From Aphanocapsa sp. GSE-SYN-MK-11-07L (GTDB lineage: Bacteria; Cyanobacteriota; Cyanobacteriia; Thermosynechococcales; Thermosynechococcaceae): a DNA stretch of 64,000 nucleotides. This document shows positions 9,287 to 18,300 of this stretch, one piece after another (positions within the stretch are counted from its first letter, which is position 1; every line of letters begins with the position of its first letter). The notes under the pieces were generated by a model. The model was not told where the DNA came from. It searched no databases and saw nothing but the letters and a program-made list of their open reading frames with translations. The stretch covers positions 1 through 64,000 of the forward strand of contig JAHHGS010000022.1 of the NCBI GenBank assembly GCA_019359715.1, in the 5' to 3' direction. A program made the translations under genes and the position numbers.

Positions 9287-11275
9287 ATGTCTTTTACCGC
9301 AGAGCAGCTTCAGTCAGTTATGGGGGGGAGCCAGGAGAACCGGATTGAGGGGCTTCGGCAGTTGTTGGCTTATCCCTTGAAGCAGCGCGACCCGGAGGGT
9401 TCGCGGTTTTGGTATTTGCGACCAGGGGCAGATGAAGGTGAGGCGCAGGATACCTGCCCGATCGCTGTTGGGTTTTACTCGGAATTGAATCAATCCACAG
9501 ATGGAGAGGTCAAACAATTTTTGACGGCTGACGATCAGCAGAACGAAATTTATGGACATTACACCCAGCGGATTGGATCGAATCAACCTGTGATGTATCT
9601 GCTCCTTCCAGATGTTGAAGGTTTGGGTCGGGTGGCGATGGTTCTTCCGTCTGAGGGAAAGCTACGGCAGCGTCAGATTCAATCTTTTGCTTGGACGGAT
9701 CGAGATCTACAGGCACGGCTCAATCGATTGAGTCAAGGTGAACTGGCTCGAACTAACCGGATTCAGGAAAAGGCGTTGTCGGTTATCCCTCTGGTGGAGT
9801 GGGCGTTTTATAAGCCGATCGCAACCGCGAAGGAATTGGCGACAAAACTAGCGGAGGTGTCTCGCAAAATTGAGCAAGCGATTCCGACTGTCTATGACGC
9901 AGAGCGATCGGACGGATATCTCCATACCTTGCTGACTAGCTTTAAGCGAGAACTGCTACCGACGCTGAAGCTAAAGCCAGACAACGATAAGGACTACAGC
10001 TTTTCTGACATCTATGCTCAAACTATTGCCTATGGGTTGTTCACTGCCAGGGTTTTTAGCTACACCGTTGATGAACGCAAGCGTCAAGAAGATCAAGACC
10101 CGGAACGCAAGGAGACAGACTTCAACCGTCAAAATGCCTGGGAACGATTACCTGAAACCAATCCTTTTTTAAGGCGGCTATTCCGAGATGTGTCTCAGCA
10201 GCCGATCGCGGAGTTAGGCGAAGACTTGGCAGACGCGATCGCCGAAGTCTTCAGTATTCTTAGGGCTGCCAAGATGGATGCAATTTTGGCAGATTTTCGC
10301 GCCAAGATGAACCGCGAAGACATCGTAATTCGGTTCTATGAGGACTTTTTAGCCGCCTACAAGCCCAAAATGCGAGAGCGGCGCGGGGTTTACTATACGC
10401 CAGAGCCAGTGGTTTCTTACATGGTTCGGTCTGTTGATATTTTGCTGAGGTCGAAGTTTGATAAGCCGTTGGGGTTGGCTGACCCAGAGGTGATGATTCT
10501 TGACCCTGCCTGTGGAACGGGAACGTTTTTGCTGTGGATTTTTCAAGAGATTCATCGCAAGTTTCAGGAGAACCCAGACCTGCTGACGGTTGGCTTAGAG
10601 GATCAATCGTGGTCGGGGTATGTGAAAGAGCGGTTGTTGCCTCGCATTTTTGGGTTTGAGTTGCTGATGGCTCCCTATGCGATCGCCCATCTAAAACTAG
10701 GCTTATTTTTAGAAGAAACTGGCTACGAATTCAATAGCGGCAAACGGCTGGGAGTTTACCTGACGAATACGTTGGATGAAGCCTTCCAAAAGTCAGAATC
10801 CCTATTTGAAGAATTTATTGCCGAAGAATCAGATCAGGCGGCAGAAATCAAGCGATACAAACCTATCATGGTGGTGGTGGGCAATCCGCCCTATTCTGGT
10901 CATTCAGCAAATAAAAACCCTTGGATTGAAGGTTTAGTGAAAGACTATTATCAAGTTGATGGTCAACCTTTAGGAGAGAAGAATCCCAAATGGTTGCAGG
11001 ATGATTATGTTAAATTTCTGCGTTTTGGGCAGTGGCGCATCGATCAAACCCATCAGGGTATCTTGGCGTTTATCACGAATCATGGCTATCTGGATAATCC
11101 GACTTTTCGGGGAATGCGTCAGAGTTTGGAAAAATCTTTTGATCAAATCTACGTCATGGATTTGCACGGTAATACCAAGAAAAAAGAGATATCACCAGAT
11201 GGTTCTAAGGATGAAAATGTGTTTGATATTCAGCAAGGTGTATCGATCAGTTTAATGCTCAAAAAAGGAGTTTAA
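9287..11275 (+). CDS. Type ISP-like adenine DNA methyltransferase, N-terminal piece (split gene)
   Basis: 662 residues. An N-terminal helical region of unknown role (about 1-330) precedes an N6-adenine methyltransferase core. MRERRGVYYTPEPVVSYMVR opens it, motif I is DPACGTGTF (about residue 405) and motif IV is NPPY (about 533). The protein ends after VSISLMLKKGV, in the middle of the usual type ISP fold, where intact homologues continue into IYHA-like residues. That continuation is the 411-residue protein at 12115. Unlike classical type ISP enzymes there is no Mrr nuclease or helicase in the chain; the helicase may be supplied by the SNF2 protein at 15342. Whether the two halves assemble is unknown. 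Confidence 0.85.
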   Translation: MSFTAEQLQSVMGGSQENRIEGLRQLLAYPLKQRDPEGSRFWYLRPGADEGEAQDTCPIAVGFYSELNQSTDGEVKQFLTADDQQNEIYGHYTQRIGSNQPVMYLLLPDVEGLGRVAMVLPSEGKLRQRQIQSFAWTDRDLQARLNRLSQGELARTNRIQEKALSVIPLVEWAFYKPIATAKELATKLAEVSRKIEQAIPTVYDAERSDGYLHTLLTSFKRELLPTLKLKPDNDKDYSFSDIYAQTIAYGLFTARVFSYTVDERKRQEDQDPERKETDFNRQNAWERLPETNPFLRRLFRDVSQQPIAELGEDLADAIAEVFSILRAAKMDAILADFRAKMNREDIVIRFYEDFLAAYKPKMRERRGVYYTPEPVVSYMVRSVDILLRSKFDKPLGLADPEVMILDPACGTGTFLLWIFQEIHRKFQENPDLLTVGLEDQSWSGYVKERLLPRIFGFELLMAPYAIAHLKLGLFLEETGYEFNSGKRLGVYLTNTLDEAFQKSESLFEEFIAEESDQAAEIKRYKPIMVVVGNPPYSGHSANKNPWIEGLVKDYYQVDGQPLGEKNPKWLQDDYVKFLRFGQWRIDQTHQGILAFITNHGYLDNPTFRGMRQSLEKSFDQIYVMDLHGNTKKKEISPDGSKDENVFDIQQGVSISLMLKKGV

Positions 11276-11279
11276 TAGT

Positions 11280-11525
11280 ATGGCCTCACAGCAAGTGGTT
11301 CAGCCATCAAGCAAGGTTAAAGAGATTATTTTTTTAGTTGAAGAAGATGTTGAAGGTGGTTATTTTGCTCAGGCTTTAGGGGAATCGATCTTCACCCAGG
11401 CTGATGATCTTGAAGCTCTGCGATTGATGGTAAAAGATGCTGTGGAGTGTCATTTTCTGGCAGAAAGCGATCGCCCGCAGCTCATTCGGCTACATATTGT
11501 GCGGGATGAGATGTTTGCTTTATGA
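11280..11525 (+). CDS. hicB: HicB-like antitoxin
   Basis: 81 residues in the HicB/DUF1902 partial-RNase-H fold: IIFLVEEDVEGGYFAQALGESIFTQADDLEAL followed by a helix and an RLHIVRDEM strand. HicB proteins neutralise the HicA mRNA interferase. AAGGAG at 11265-11270, inside the end of the methyltransferase gene, serves as its ribosome site. Its TGA stop overlaps the ATG of a truncated hicA (ATGA). Because HicA is cut short, this looks like an orphaned antitoxin. The other common product name for such proteins is DUF1902 domain protein. Confidence 0.75.
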   Translation: MASQQVVQPSSKVKEIIFLVEEDVEGGYFAQALGESIFTQADDLEALRLMVKDAVECHFLAESDRPQLIRLHIVRDEMFAL

Positions 11526-11575
11526 AGCTGCCTCGCGATATAACGGGCGAAGCGCTGGCAAGTGCTCTCAAATAA
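11522..11575 (+). pseudogene. Truncated hicA toxin (first 17 codons)
   Basis: The ATG at 11522 overlaps the hicB stop. The frame reads MKLPRDITGEALASALK then TAA, which is the standard start of HicA (MKLPRD..GEAL..AL). Intact HicA continues for about 55-60 more residues including the catalytic His in a GSH motif, which is absent here and is not found downstream. The sequence after the break leads into the DUF2281-MazF cassette. Confidence 0.7.
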
Positions 11576-11599
11576 TTAAAATAACAAGGAGATTTAGCC

Positions 11600-11794
11600 A
11601 TGACATCAAAAGAATTAGTTATTCAAGAATTAGAAAAAATCCCTGAAAATTTGCTCACCGAAGTCTTAGATTTCATCCAATTTCTAACCCAAAAATACTT
11701 GAAGGAAAAATTAGAAACCCATCTATTAAGTGAATCTGCACTAGGGAAAGACTGGCTCACTGCTGAGGAAGATCAAGCATGGCAAGATTTGTAA
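11600..11794 (+). CDS. DUF2281-type antitoxin
   Basis: 64 residues with AAGGAG 10 bases upstream. The sequence TSKELVIQELEKIPENLLTEVLDFIQFLTQKY is the typical helical core of DUF2281-type small proteins, which commonly sit just before PIN or MazF/PemK toxins. It ends in an acidic, Trp-containing tail likely to contact the toxin. Its last 16 bases overlap the start of the MazF-like gene, implying translational coupling. Confidence 0.75.
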   Translation: MTSKELVIQELEKIPENLLTEVLDFIQFLTQKYLKEKLETHLLSESALGKDWLTAEEDQAWQDL

Positions 11795-12111
11795 AAGGTG
11801 ATGTGGTAGTGGTTCCCTTTCCCTTCTCTGATTTAACTCAGACTAAACGCCGCCCAGCGCTTGTGGTTGCACCCTTGACCGGAAGTGATATGATTTTATG
11901 TCAGATTACTAGTCAGACTGTTCGTGATGACTATACACTCACAATTACAGAAAATGATTTTGCTTCTGGACGCTTAAATCAAGTCAGTAATATTCGTCCT
12001 AATCGTATTTTCACCGCTGATCAGGGCATTATTCTCTATTCAGTTGGGCAACTCAAGCCTGAAGTCTTAGAGCAGGTCATCACTAAAATTATTGACATTT
12101 TGAGAGGGTAG
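11779..12111 (+). CDS. MazF/PemK-type endoribonuclease toxin
   Basis: 110 residues, the usual size. The N-terminus KGDVVVVPFPFSDLTQTKRRPALVVA is the PemK/MazF signature. It includes the loop and the Arg-Pro-Ala-Leu segment, followed by the SQTVRDDYTLTITENDF strand region and NIRPNRIFTAD. MazF enzymes cleave single-stranded RNA at short motifs. It is coupled to the DUF2281 gene by overlap. Its stop codon (12109-12111) is 3 bases from the GTG of the second methyltransferase piece, so the toxin and the methyltransferase half probably share a transcript. Confidence 0.85.
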   Translation: MARFVKGDVVVVPFPFSDLTQTKRRPALVVAPLTGSDMILCQITSQTVRDDYTLTITENDFASGRLNQVSNIRPNRIFTADQGIILYSVGQLKPEVLEQVITKIIDILRG

Positions 12112-12114
12112 GCA

Positions 12115-13350
12115 GTGGTGACCAATATCTACCATGCCCATCTCTACGGAACCCGCAACAGTAAGTATGACTGGCTGCTAGGTCATGATGTGTTGTCCAC
12201 GGACTGGCAAGAAATTAAACCCCAAACCCCCTTTTATTTACTAATTCCCCAGAATACAGATTTGCTGAACGAGTATCAGCAGAGCTGGAAAATCACAGAG
12301 GTGATGCCTGTGAATGTTTTGGGTTTCCAAACTCACAGAGATCATTTTGCGATCGACTTTGACAAAGAGAAGCTTAAGCAAAGAATCTCTGAAATGAGAG
12401 ACGACAGTATTTCAGACATTGAATATGCAAAAAAATATGATGTCAAAGATAATCGTGACTGGAAAATAAGAGAAGTACGGCAGAAGATTCACAATAATTC
12501 TGACTGGGAAAACGATTTAATTCAATGTTCTTATCGACCCTTTGACAATCGTCCTTCTTATTTCAGCTATGTAGCGATGGACTGCCCCAGACGTGAGTTA
12601 CTCGATCACGTTGCAAGAAGAGATAATCTTTGTCTTAATACACTTCGCCAAACTAAAGCAGAGACTTGGAAACATACGATTGTTTCTGGGTTCCCCTCTC
12701 CAGCAGTTTATGTAGAAATTAAAGATGGTTCTAATGTCTTTCCTCTTTACCTTTACCCCGATCTCAACGAGATAACCCAAGAACGTCGCCCTAACTTCTC
12801 GTCTGAATTCCTCAAAGACCTCACCACCAAACTCGGCTGCACTCCTACCCCTGAAGCCATTTTCTATTACATTTACGCTGTTTTTCACTCCCCCACTTAC
12901 CGCGATCGCTACACTGAATTTCTCAAAATCGACTTTCCCCGTGTCCCCCTCACCAGCAATGATGAGCTTTTTCGTCAGCTTGCAACCTATGGAGAGGAAC
13001 TGGTTGCCCTGCATTTGATGAAATCTCCCAGACTCGATACGCTTGTTACTCAGTTTGTAGACGCGGGGGGCGATCGCACGGTTGACCCGGGACATCCGAA
13101 ATATGACGAGCATTCCAACAGCGTTCTGATTAACAAGAAGGGAGACAAATTTACCGGAGTCCCCAAAGCGGTTTGGGAGTTTTACATTGGCGGCTATCAA
13201 GTCTGTCAGAAATGGCTGAAAGACCGCAAAGGACGAACCCTCACCCCAGAAGACATTACCCACTATCAACGCATCGTGGTCGCCCTTCAGGAAACCATCC
13301 GCCTGATGCAGCAGATTGATGCAGCCATTCCAGGCTGGCCCATTGAGTAG
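12115..13350 (+). CDS. Type ISP-like methyltransferase, C-terminal specificity piece (split gene)
   Basis: 411 residues from a GTG with GAGAGGGTAGG just upstream. It begins IYHAHLYGTRNSKYDWLLGHDV, which is where type ISP C-terminal specificity regions follow the catalytic core. The segment YRPFDNRPSYFSYVAMDCPRREL is the typical border to the target-recognition region, and SGFPSPAVYVEIKDGS and the final PKAVWEFYIGGYQVCQKWLKDRKGR are family hallmarks. It is the missing C-terminal half of the protein at 9287. The two halves lie in different frames and are separated by 839 bases of TA genes, so a single frameshift cannot restore one chain. Confidence 0.85.
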   Translation: MVTNIYHAHLYGTRNSKYDWLLGHDVLSTDWQEIKPQTPFYLLIPQNTDLLNEYQQSWKITEVMPVNVLGFQTHRDHFAIDFDKEKLKQRISEMRDDSISDIEYAKKYDVKDNRDWKIREVRQKIHNNSDWENDLIQCSYRPFDNRPSYFSYVAMDCPRRELLDHVARRDNLCLNTLRQTKAETWKHTIVSGFPSPAVYVEIKDGSNVFPLYLYPDLNEITQERRPNFSSEFLKDLTTKLGCTPTPEAIFYYIYAVFHSPTYRDRYTEFLKIDFPRVPLTSNDELFRQLATYGEELVALHLMKSPRLDTLVTQFVDAGGDRTVDPGHPKYDEHSNSVLINKKGDKFTGVPKAVWEFYIGGYQVCQKWLKDRKGRTLTPEDITHYQRIVVALQETIRLMQQIDAAIPGWPIE

Positions 13351-13360
13351 CGAGGATTTT

Positions 13361-13699
13361 ATGATGAAGTTACCCAAGGGCGATCAGGCTCAACTCGGCG
13401 ATAAACTTGAACGCTACGTTCTCAACCCGCAGCATCCTAAAGGAAAAGATAAAGCAACATTGTTCAAAAATCGATTAGGAATCACATTAGAAAACAAGGA
13501 AATTCTAGAAAATATACTTTTGGACGTTGCGATCAATCAGGAGGCAATTATTTACAAACAAGATAGATATGGAATTCAGTACGATATTAAGTTTTCGATG
13601 ACAACTGAAGTTGGAAAATCATGGGTTGTATCGTGCTGGATTATTCGCGCTGGCGAAGACTTTCCTAGATTAACAAATACCTATCCTATCAATAAATAA
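13361..13699 (+). CDS. DUF6883-like small protein, copy 1
   Basis: 112 residues from the ATG at 13361 (GCGAGG upstream), starting 11 bases after the methyltransferase piece. The sequence KLERYVLNPQHPKGKDKATLFKNRLG and the final SCWIIRAGEDFPRLTNTYPI match what I know as DUF6883, a small domain often seen next to DUF4926 proteins. Function is unknown. The same domain recurs at 14995. The immediate downstream gene is a DUF4926 protein, so the pair is likely a two-gene unit. Confidence 0.65.
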   Translation: MMKLPKGDQAQLGDKLERYVLNPQHPKGKDKATLFKNRLGITLENKEILENILLDVAINQEAIIYKQDRYGIQYDIKFSMTTEVGKSWVVSCWIIRAGEDFPRLTNTYPINK

Positions 13700-13710
13700 G
13701 GAGTTCAAAG

Positions 13711-13950
13711 ATGACATTCAAAGAATATGACATTGTTGCCCTAAAATCTGGCATCCAAGCTGTTCATAAAGAGAATCAGCAACCTATTGTTCTCCAACCT
13801 GGACAAGTTGGAACAGTAGTCATGAATTTCAATGATGAAGCTTACCTCATTGACTTTTCCGATGCCCAAGGCATCACCTATGTCATGGAAACTATTCCTG
13901 GTAATCAGCTTATGTTACTTCACTATGAACCCACATCGGTTGCCGCTTAA
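13711..13950 (+). CDS. DUF4926-like small protein
   Basis: 79 residues, 11 bases after the DUF6883 gene, with a ribosome site AAGGAG at about 13699-13704. The fold is an SH3-like small beta barrel by sequence pattern: YDIVALKSGI, then QPGQVGTVVMNFNDEAYLIDFSD and a final TIPGNQLMLL. The same domain opens the 1516-residue helicase at 15342. Function is unknown; the repeated pairing with DUF6883 suggests that the two interact. Confidence 0.65.
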   Translation: MTFKEYDIVALKSGIQAVHKENQQPIVLQPGQVGTVVMNFNDEAYLIDFSDAQGITYVMETIPGNQLMLLHYEPTSVAA

Positions 13951-14033
13951 CTTCAAGATTAGCTGTAGTGACGGTGAATAGATAACCGTTCCTTGACTCA
14001 TGGATATTTTATTAACTGAAGGAGATCAAAACC

Positions 14034-14282
14034 ATGACACCAATTGAACTCAGACAAAGAGGCTATCAGGCGTTAGTTGATTCTTTGGGAGCGATCGATG
14101 CCATCTTGTTTCTACAGCAAGCAGGTTGGGGTGTTGGTAACTACACCGCAGAGCGGCATCAATGGCTTTCCCCAGTTACACGCGATGAATTTTGGCAAGA
14201 TATTCAGCGAATTCGTGCCAGAAAAGCTAACTTGCCAGTGCAAGCGACCCAGCAGGAAACAAGCGATGAAAACGCAAAATGA
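14034..14282 (+). CDS. Unknown small protein, tandem family copy A
   Basis: 82 residues with AAGGAG upstream. I do not recognise a named domain. The family pattern, shared by four neighbours, is G..ALVD.LG..DAI.F.QQ....G.G.YT.ERHQWL followed by an acidic/Trp helix (FWQDI). Similar small proteins occur in cyanobacteria. Its first 98 bases differ from copy D (14762) at only one position, so these two copies are a recent duplicate or have been converted. Its end overlaps the start of copy B by 17 bases. Confidence 0.7.
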   Translation: MTPIELRQRGYQALVDSLGAIDAILFLQQAGWGVGNYTAERHQWLSPVTRDEFWQDIQRIRARKANLPVQATQQETSDENAK

Positions 14283-14493
14283 AGTTCTAGATAGCGGATA
14301 TAAAGCTTTGGTTAATGCCTTAGGAGTAGTCGATGCGATTCGATTTATTCAGCACTTCAGCCCTGGTTATGGAGACTACACCAAAGAACGCCATCAATGG
14401 TTAGATAAGCTGTCGATGAATGATTTTTTGGCTGAAATGCGGAAACATAAAACAAATGACGATGCAGATAATTTTGAAGAAATTATTGAATAG
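14266..14493 (+). CDS. Unknown small protein, tandem family copy B
   Basis: 75 residues from the ATG at 14266, inside the end of copy A. It shares the pattern GYKALVNALGVVDAIRFIQ and GDYTKERHQWLDKLS with its neighbours but has a more acidic C-terminus. The overlap with copy A suggests translational coupling. A longer open frame beginning at 14077 is an out-of-frame extension through copy A and is not the real start. Confidence 0.65.
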   Translation: MKTQNEVLDSGYKALVNALGVVDAIRFIQHFSPGYGDYTKERHQWLDKLSMNDFLAEMRKHKTNDDADNFEEIIE

Positions 14494-14529
14494 AGCGATA
14501 AGAATTTAAAGCAGACCAACCACAACCTA

Positions 14530-14775
14530 ATGAAGAAAATTATGATGACCCCAGTTGAATTAAACCGCCAAGGATTAAGGGCACTCGTTGATGCGCTTGG
14601 TTATGCTGATGCAATCCGGTACATCCGACAGTTTGACAATGGCAGTGGCGACTATACCAAAGAACGCCATCAATGGCTCGATGAGCTGACCCTCGAAGAT
14701 ATTTGGGCAGACATTCAGAAACGGAAAAGCCAAGCGGATACCAATGAAGGAGGTGAAAATCATGACACCGATTGA
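14530..14775 (+). CDS. Unknown small protein, tandem family copy C
   Basis: 81 residues, or 77 from the internal ATG at 14542. Same family: GLRALVDALGYADAIRYIRQF, GDYTKERHQWLDELTLEDIWADI. It has the clearest consensus of the four. The C-terminal codons overlap the start of copy D by 14 bases, and the GGAGGTG ribosome site for copy D lies inside this gene. Confidence 0.65.
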   Translation: MKKIMMTPVELNRQGLRALVDALGYADAIRYIRQFDNGSGDYTKERHQWLDELTLEDIWADIQKRKSQADTNEGGENHDTD

Positions 14776-14995
14776 ACTCAGACAAAGAGGCTATCAGGCG
14801 TTAGTTGATTCTTTGGGAGCGATCGATGCCATCTTGTTTCTACAGCAAGCAGGTTGGGGCGTTGGGAATTACACTACCGAGCGATATCAGCGGCTCTTTC
14901 CGCTCACGCGAACCAAGTTCTGGCAAAATATTCAGTGCATTCGTGCTAGAAAAGCAAATATTGATGTAGTCGCAGTGAGCCAGCAGCCAATCTAG
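14762..14995 (+). CDS. Unknown small protein, tandem family copy D
   Basis: 77 residues from the ATG at 14762, preceded by GGAGGTG at 14749-14755. The first 98 bases are nearly identical to copy A; after that the two diverge, and in D the conserved ERHQWL has become ERYQRL, suggesting relaxed selection on this copy. Its last base overlaps the GTG start of the second DUF6883 gene. Confidence 0.65.
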   Translation: MTPIELRQRGYQALVDSLGAIDAILFLQQAGWGVGNYTTERYQRLFPLTRTKFWQNIQCIRARKANIDVVAVSQQPI

Positions 14996-15333
14996 TGAAT
15001 CAATTACCCAATTGTAAAAAATCCCTGGTTGAAGAGCAGAAGATCAGACAGTATCTTCTGGATCTCAGCCATGAGGATGGAAAAAGCAAAGCCAAGTTTT
15101 TCTTGGCGCGGGGATTTACCGTGGAACACTGGCAAGCACTCGCTCAAGCCTTGTGTCAACATGGAATTGAGAATCAAATTGCAAAGACCTTAAAAACTCC
15201 TTTTGGTCAGAAATTTATTATTGAGTGCCATCTTGCAACTCCAGATCGGCAAAACCCCTGTATCCGCACTGTTTGGATTATTGAAGACGGCAACACAATA
15301 CCTCGACTTTCAACCGCTTACCCCCATCTCTAA
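14995..15333 (+). CDS. DUF6883-like small protein, copy 2
   Basis: 112 residues starting at GTG 14995, the last base of copy D's stop codon. It shows the same plan as the protein at 13361: an IRQYLLDLSHEDGKSKAKFFLARGF opening and an RTVWIIEDGNTIPRLSTAYP ending. It lies 8 bases before the helicase gene whose first domain is DUF4926, so the DUF6883-DUF4926 pairing is repeated here with the second partner fused to a large enzyme. Confidence 0.65.
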   Translation: MNQLPNCKKSLVEEQKIRQYLLDLSHEDGKSKAKFFLARGFTVEHWQALAQALCQHGIENQIAKTLKTPFGQKFIIECHLATPDRQNPCIRTVWIIEDGNTIPRLSTAYPHL

Positions 15334-15341
15334 AGCCAGCC

Positions 15342-18300
15342 ATGATTAGAGAACACGATCGCGTTACCTTAACAGTCGATGTTCCAGAGTATGGACTCAA
15401 ACGGAACGACCAAGGCACAGTTGTGTTTGTTTATCAGCGGGGGCAGGGGTACGAGGTTGAGTTTTTTGCACCCGATGGTCGCACAAAATCAGTCGCAACC
15501 CTCTTAGCCTCTCAAGTTGGCCCGATTTTGACGAGCGATCGCCTATCTTCAGTTGGTTTGTCCTCTACGCCAAAAGCAAGTTATACCGCAGCGTCTAACA
15601 CCTTACCCTCGCTCATCCACTCCACTATTCAAGAGTTAAGCCGTCAACAGCGCCCCTATTACTTCCTCCAGAGCCACCCAGTAAAAGGAGTAGGTGGGCA
15701 ATACTGGCTGATTTTTCAGCATCGAGACGCTGACAAGGGTGGAAATTTCCTGAAAAACATCGTCTCTCTACTGGGGTTCAAAGACAAAGCTGCTCCCCAG
15801 AAGGTAATTCGGATTGATCCCAACACTGCCAAGATCTACACCTACAGTTCCCTCAAACCTGGCGATCTTCCCTCCCCCGCGCTACTCCGTACAGGCAGTC
15901 TCAAAGTCATTGAAAAATTTCTCGCCCTAGAACGTACCACTAAAGAACCAGCCCTACTCAGCGGCAGCTTCCGAGAAATTAAAGGGATCAAACGACGTTA
16001 TAACCTACCCGCACAGCTAGAGCCATACAACAAAGTAACAGCTCAGATGCTGGAACGCAGCAGCATTTACCGCCGTTCCACCGCTTACTTTGATAGTGGC
16101 GTTCTCAAACTCTATGAAGAACCCTTACAAACGATCATCAAAACCGAAGGGCAAATTCGGCTGCTGATGGACTGGCAAGGATTTACCAAACGCGCTGATG
16201 TGGCAGAACTCGAAAAACTCCACAATCCTGACTACCGTGCCCAATTCATTCAACGTACCCTACAAGAATTTCTCCAAGGGCTTGAAGAGAATGCCTTTAA
16301 TGGAACTCAAATCTTGGCTGAATTAGTGCGGTTGGGATTTCTAGACATAAAGCTGATTAAGATGAGTCAGCAAAATTCGCTTTACCACAAAAAAACAGGG
16401 ATTTTCAGCGATCGCCTCGACAATCATATTCTGCACGAAGGCTCAGATAACTTTACCCGTGCCGCGCACTCTCGTAACGCGGAAAGCGTCACCTTCCTTT
16501 ACTCTTGGGAGCAGCTTGACCAGGAAACCATTGAGCAAAGCATCCAGGAATTTGATAGGGAGTGGCAGCGTCAAGACCTTGCCTATGACTTAAATCAAGA
16601 ATTCCTCCAGCAAATTCTGCAAGAGTACGATCGCCGTGTACAGCAACGTCAGCCCAAAATTGACACTATTACGCCGCCAGAGCTACCCCCAGGTGAGATA
16701 ACCGAAGTCACCATCACCGGAGAAAACCTGGATCAGGTTGCTGGAATCACCGTCCCAGACAATGAACTTATCAACATCGCCATTACGAACCAAACCCCAG
16801 GCGAAATGATTGCTCAGGTTGAGGTAGCAGCAGAGCATCCCCCTCAACCCATCACCGAGCTGCGAGTCAAAGAAAAATCAGGCGGCGAATACGATACTTC
16901 TCTCAATCAGCCGCCCCAAGTCAGCCAGACCCTGGAGATTCCAGATTTTCCAGAAATTGAAGGCTTCAAACAGGCCGTTGAGATTATTTTGGCAGCTCAG
17001 CATGGCAAGCCAGAAGATTTTCTCTACTGGATGGCAAAGCAGCGCCCCCGTCAGTTCCAGGTAGAGCGCAGCGACCTTCTAGATCAGCTAGTCAATCAGG
17101 AAATTCTGTTTGAACATCAGAAATCAGGCGCACAGCATTGTCTACGCGTCATGCAAGACTTTGGCGTAGCCGTCTGTGCCGATGCAGTGGGGTTAGGCAA
17201 AACTCGATTGGCGGCAGCCGTCGCCCGACTCCATCGCCAGCAGTTTGAAACCGACCACGGGAGTCAGACCAAAATCGCCATCATCGCCGCCAAAAAACTT
17301 TTCCTCAACTGGGAGCGGGAAATGGCTGAGCTAGGCTTCCGTGTTAGTGAATATGAACTTTACAATAAAAACTTGATGAGTCGCAAAGGAAACGGTTTTC
17401 TAGAAGACTTTAACCGCTACGGTGGCCCTGACTTGGTGATTATTGATGAAGCCCATGAAGGGATTCGCAACTACAGAAACCTTATCCACAAGCTTTGTCT
17501 GCAAATGCAAGAACGCGATCAGCAGACGGGTAAGCAACGAAATTTCTTACTGTTAACAGCAACGCCCTGGAACAACCGTAGAGAAGACATCTACAACATT
17601 CTTCAACCCTTTCTGACGCGTCCTGAAGGTTTTGCTGACCTGGGGTTTCCGCCAGAACTAGCGCTGTGGTTTCAGAACCGCGAGACTGGGGTAGAGCAAT
17701 TTACAGATGATTCAAAACTCTTTCGTCAGACCTATCGGGAACTCTTTCTTCAGCGCACCCGCCAAATGCTCCGAGAGGCTATGCCCGACCTTAACATCTA
17801 CGCCAAGCGTCGAGCAGAGTGGCTACCTGTCCAGTTTGAGGACGCTACCGAACAGGCCCTAGAGCAAATCTTCACCCACTTTGAAACCAATCTGTATATT
17901 CCCTTTGCAGACCCGATTCGCTATCTCAAAGGTAATGCCGAGCAGAGATCGCTCCTGCAAAATCAGCGACGATTTTTTCTACAACGAGCGGAGTCGAGTA
18001 TGTATGCTCTCCGCCGCACCATCGTCAACTTCAGAAATCGGATTGTGCAGATGCAGGAGCGGCTTAGTGCTGTAGAACCCACGGCTGACGGCCTAAAAGC
18101 ATTCCTGTATCTGCACTATGGTTTTGCCTCTAAGCAAAATGAACCGATTAGCCTCATTGATTTAGACGAGAAAGAGGCTTGGGACGAAGACTACGAAGCA
18201 GAGGATGACGATGATGAGGAAAGCACTGAAACTCAAGAAATCAAACGGCAGCAGCTCCATCGCTCGATTGAGCTTGCCATTGAGGAATTACAGAAAAATC

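Noticed and set aside
12598-13377. A 259-codon open frame on the minus strand
   Set aside because: It lies wholly over the split methyltransferase C-terminal piece on the other strand and shows no domain; the plus-strand frame has clear family motifs.
14077-14265. Upstream extension of the second small tandem protein
   Set aside because: It reads copy A out of frame; the ATG at 14266 restores the family pattern.
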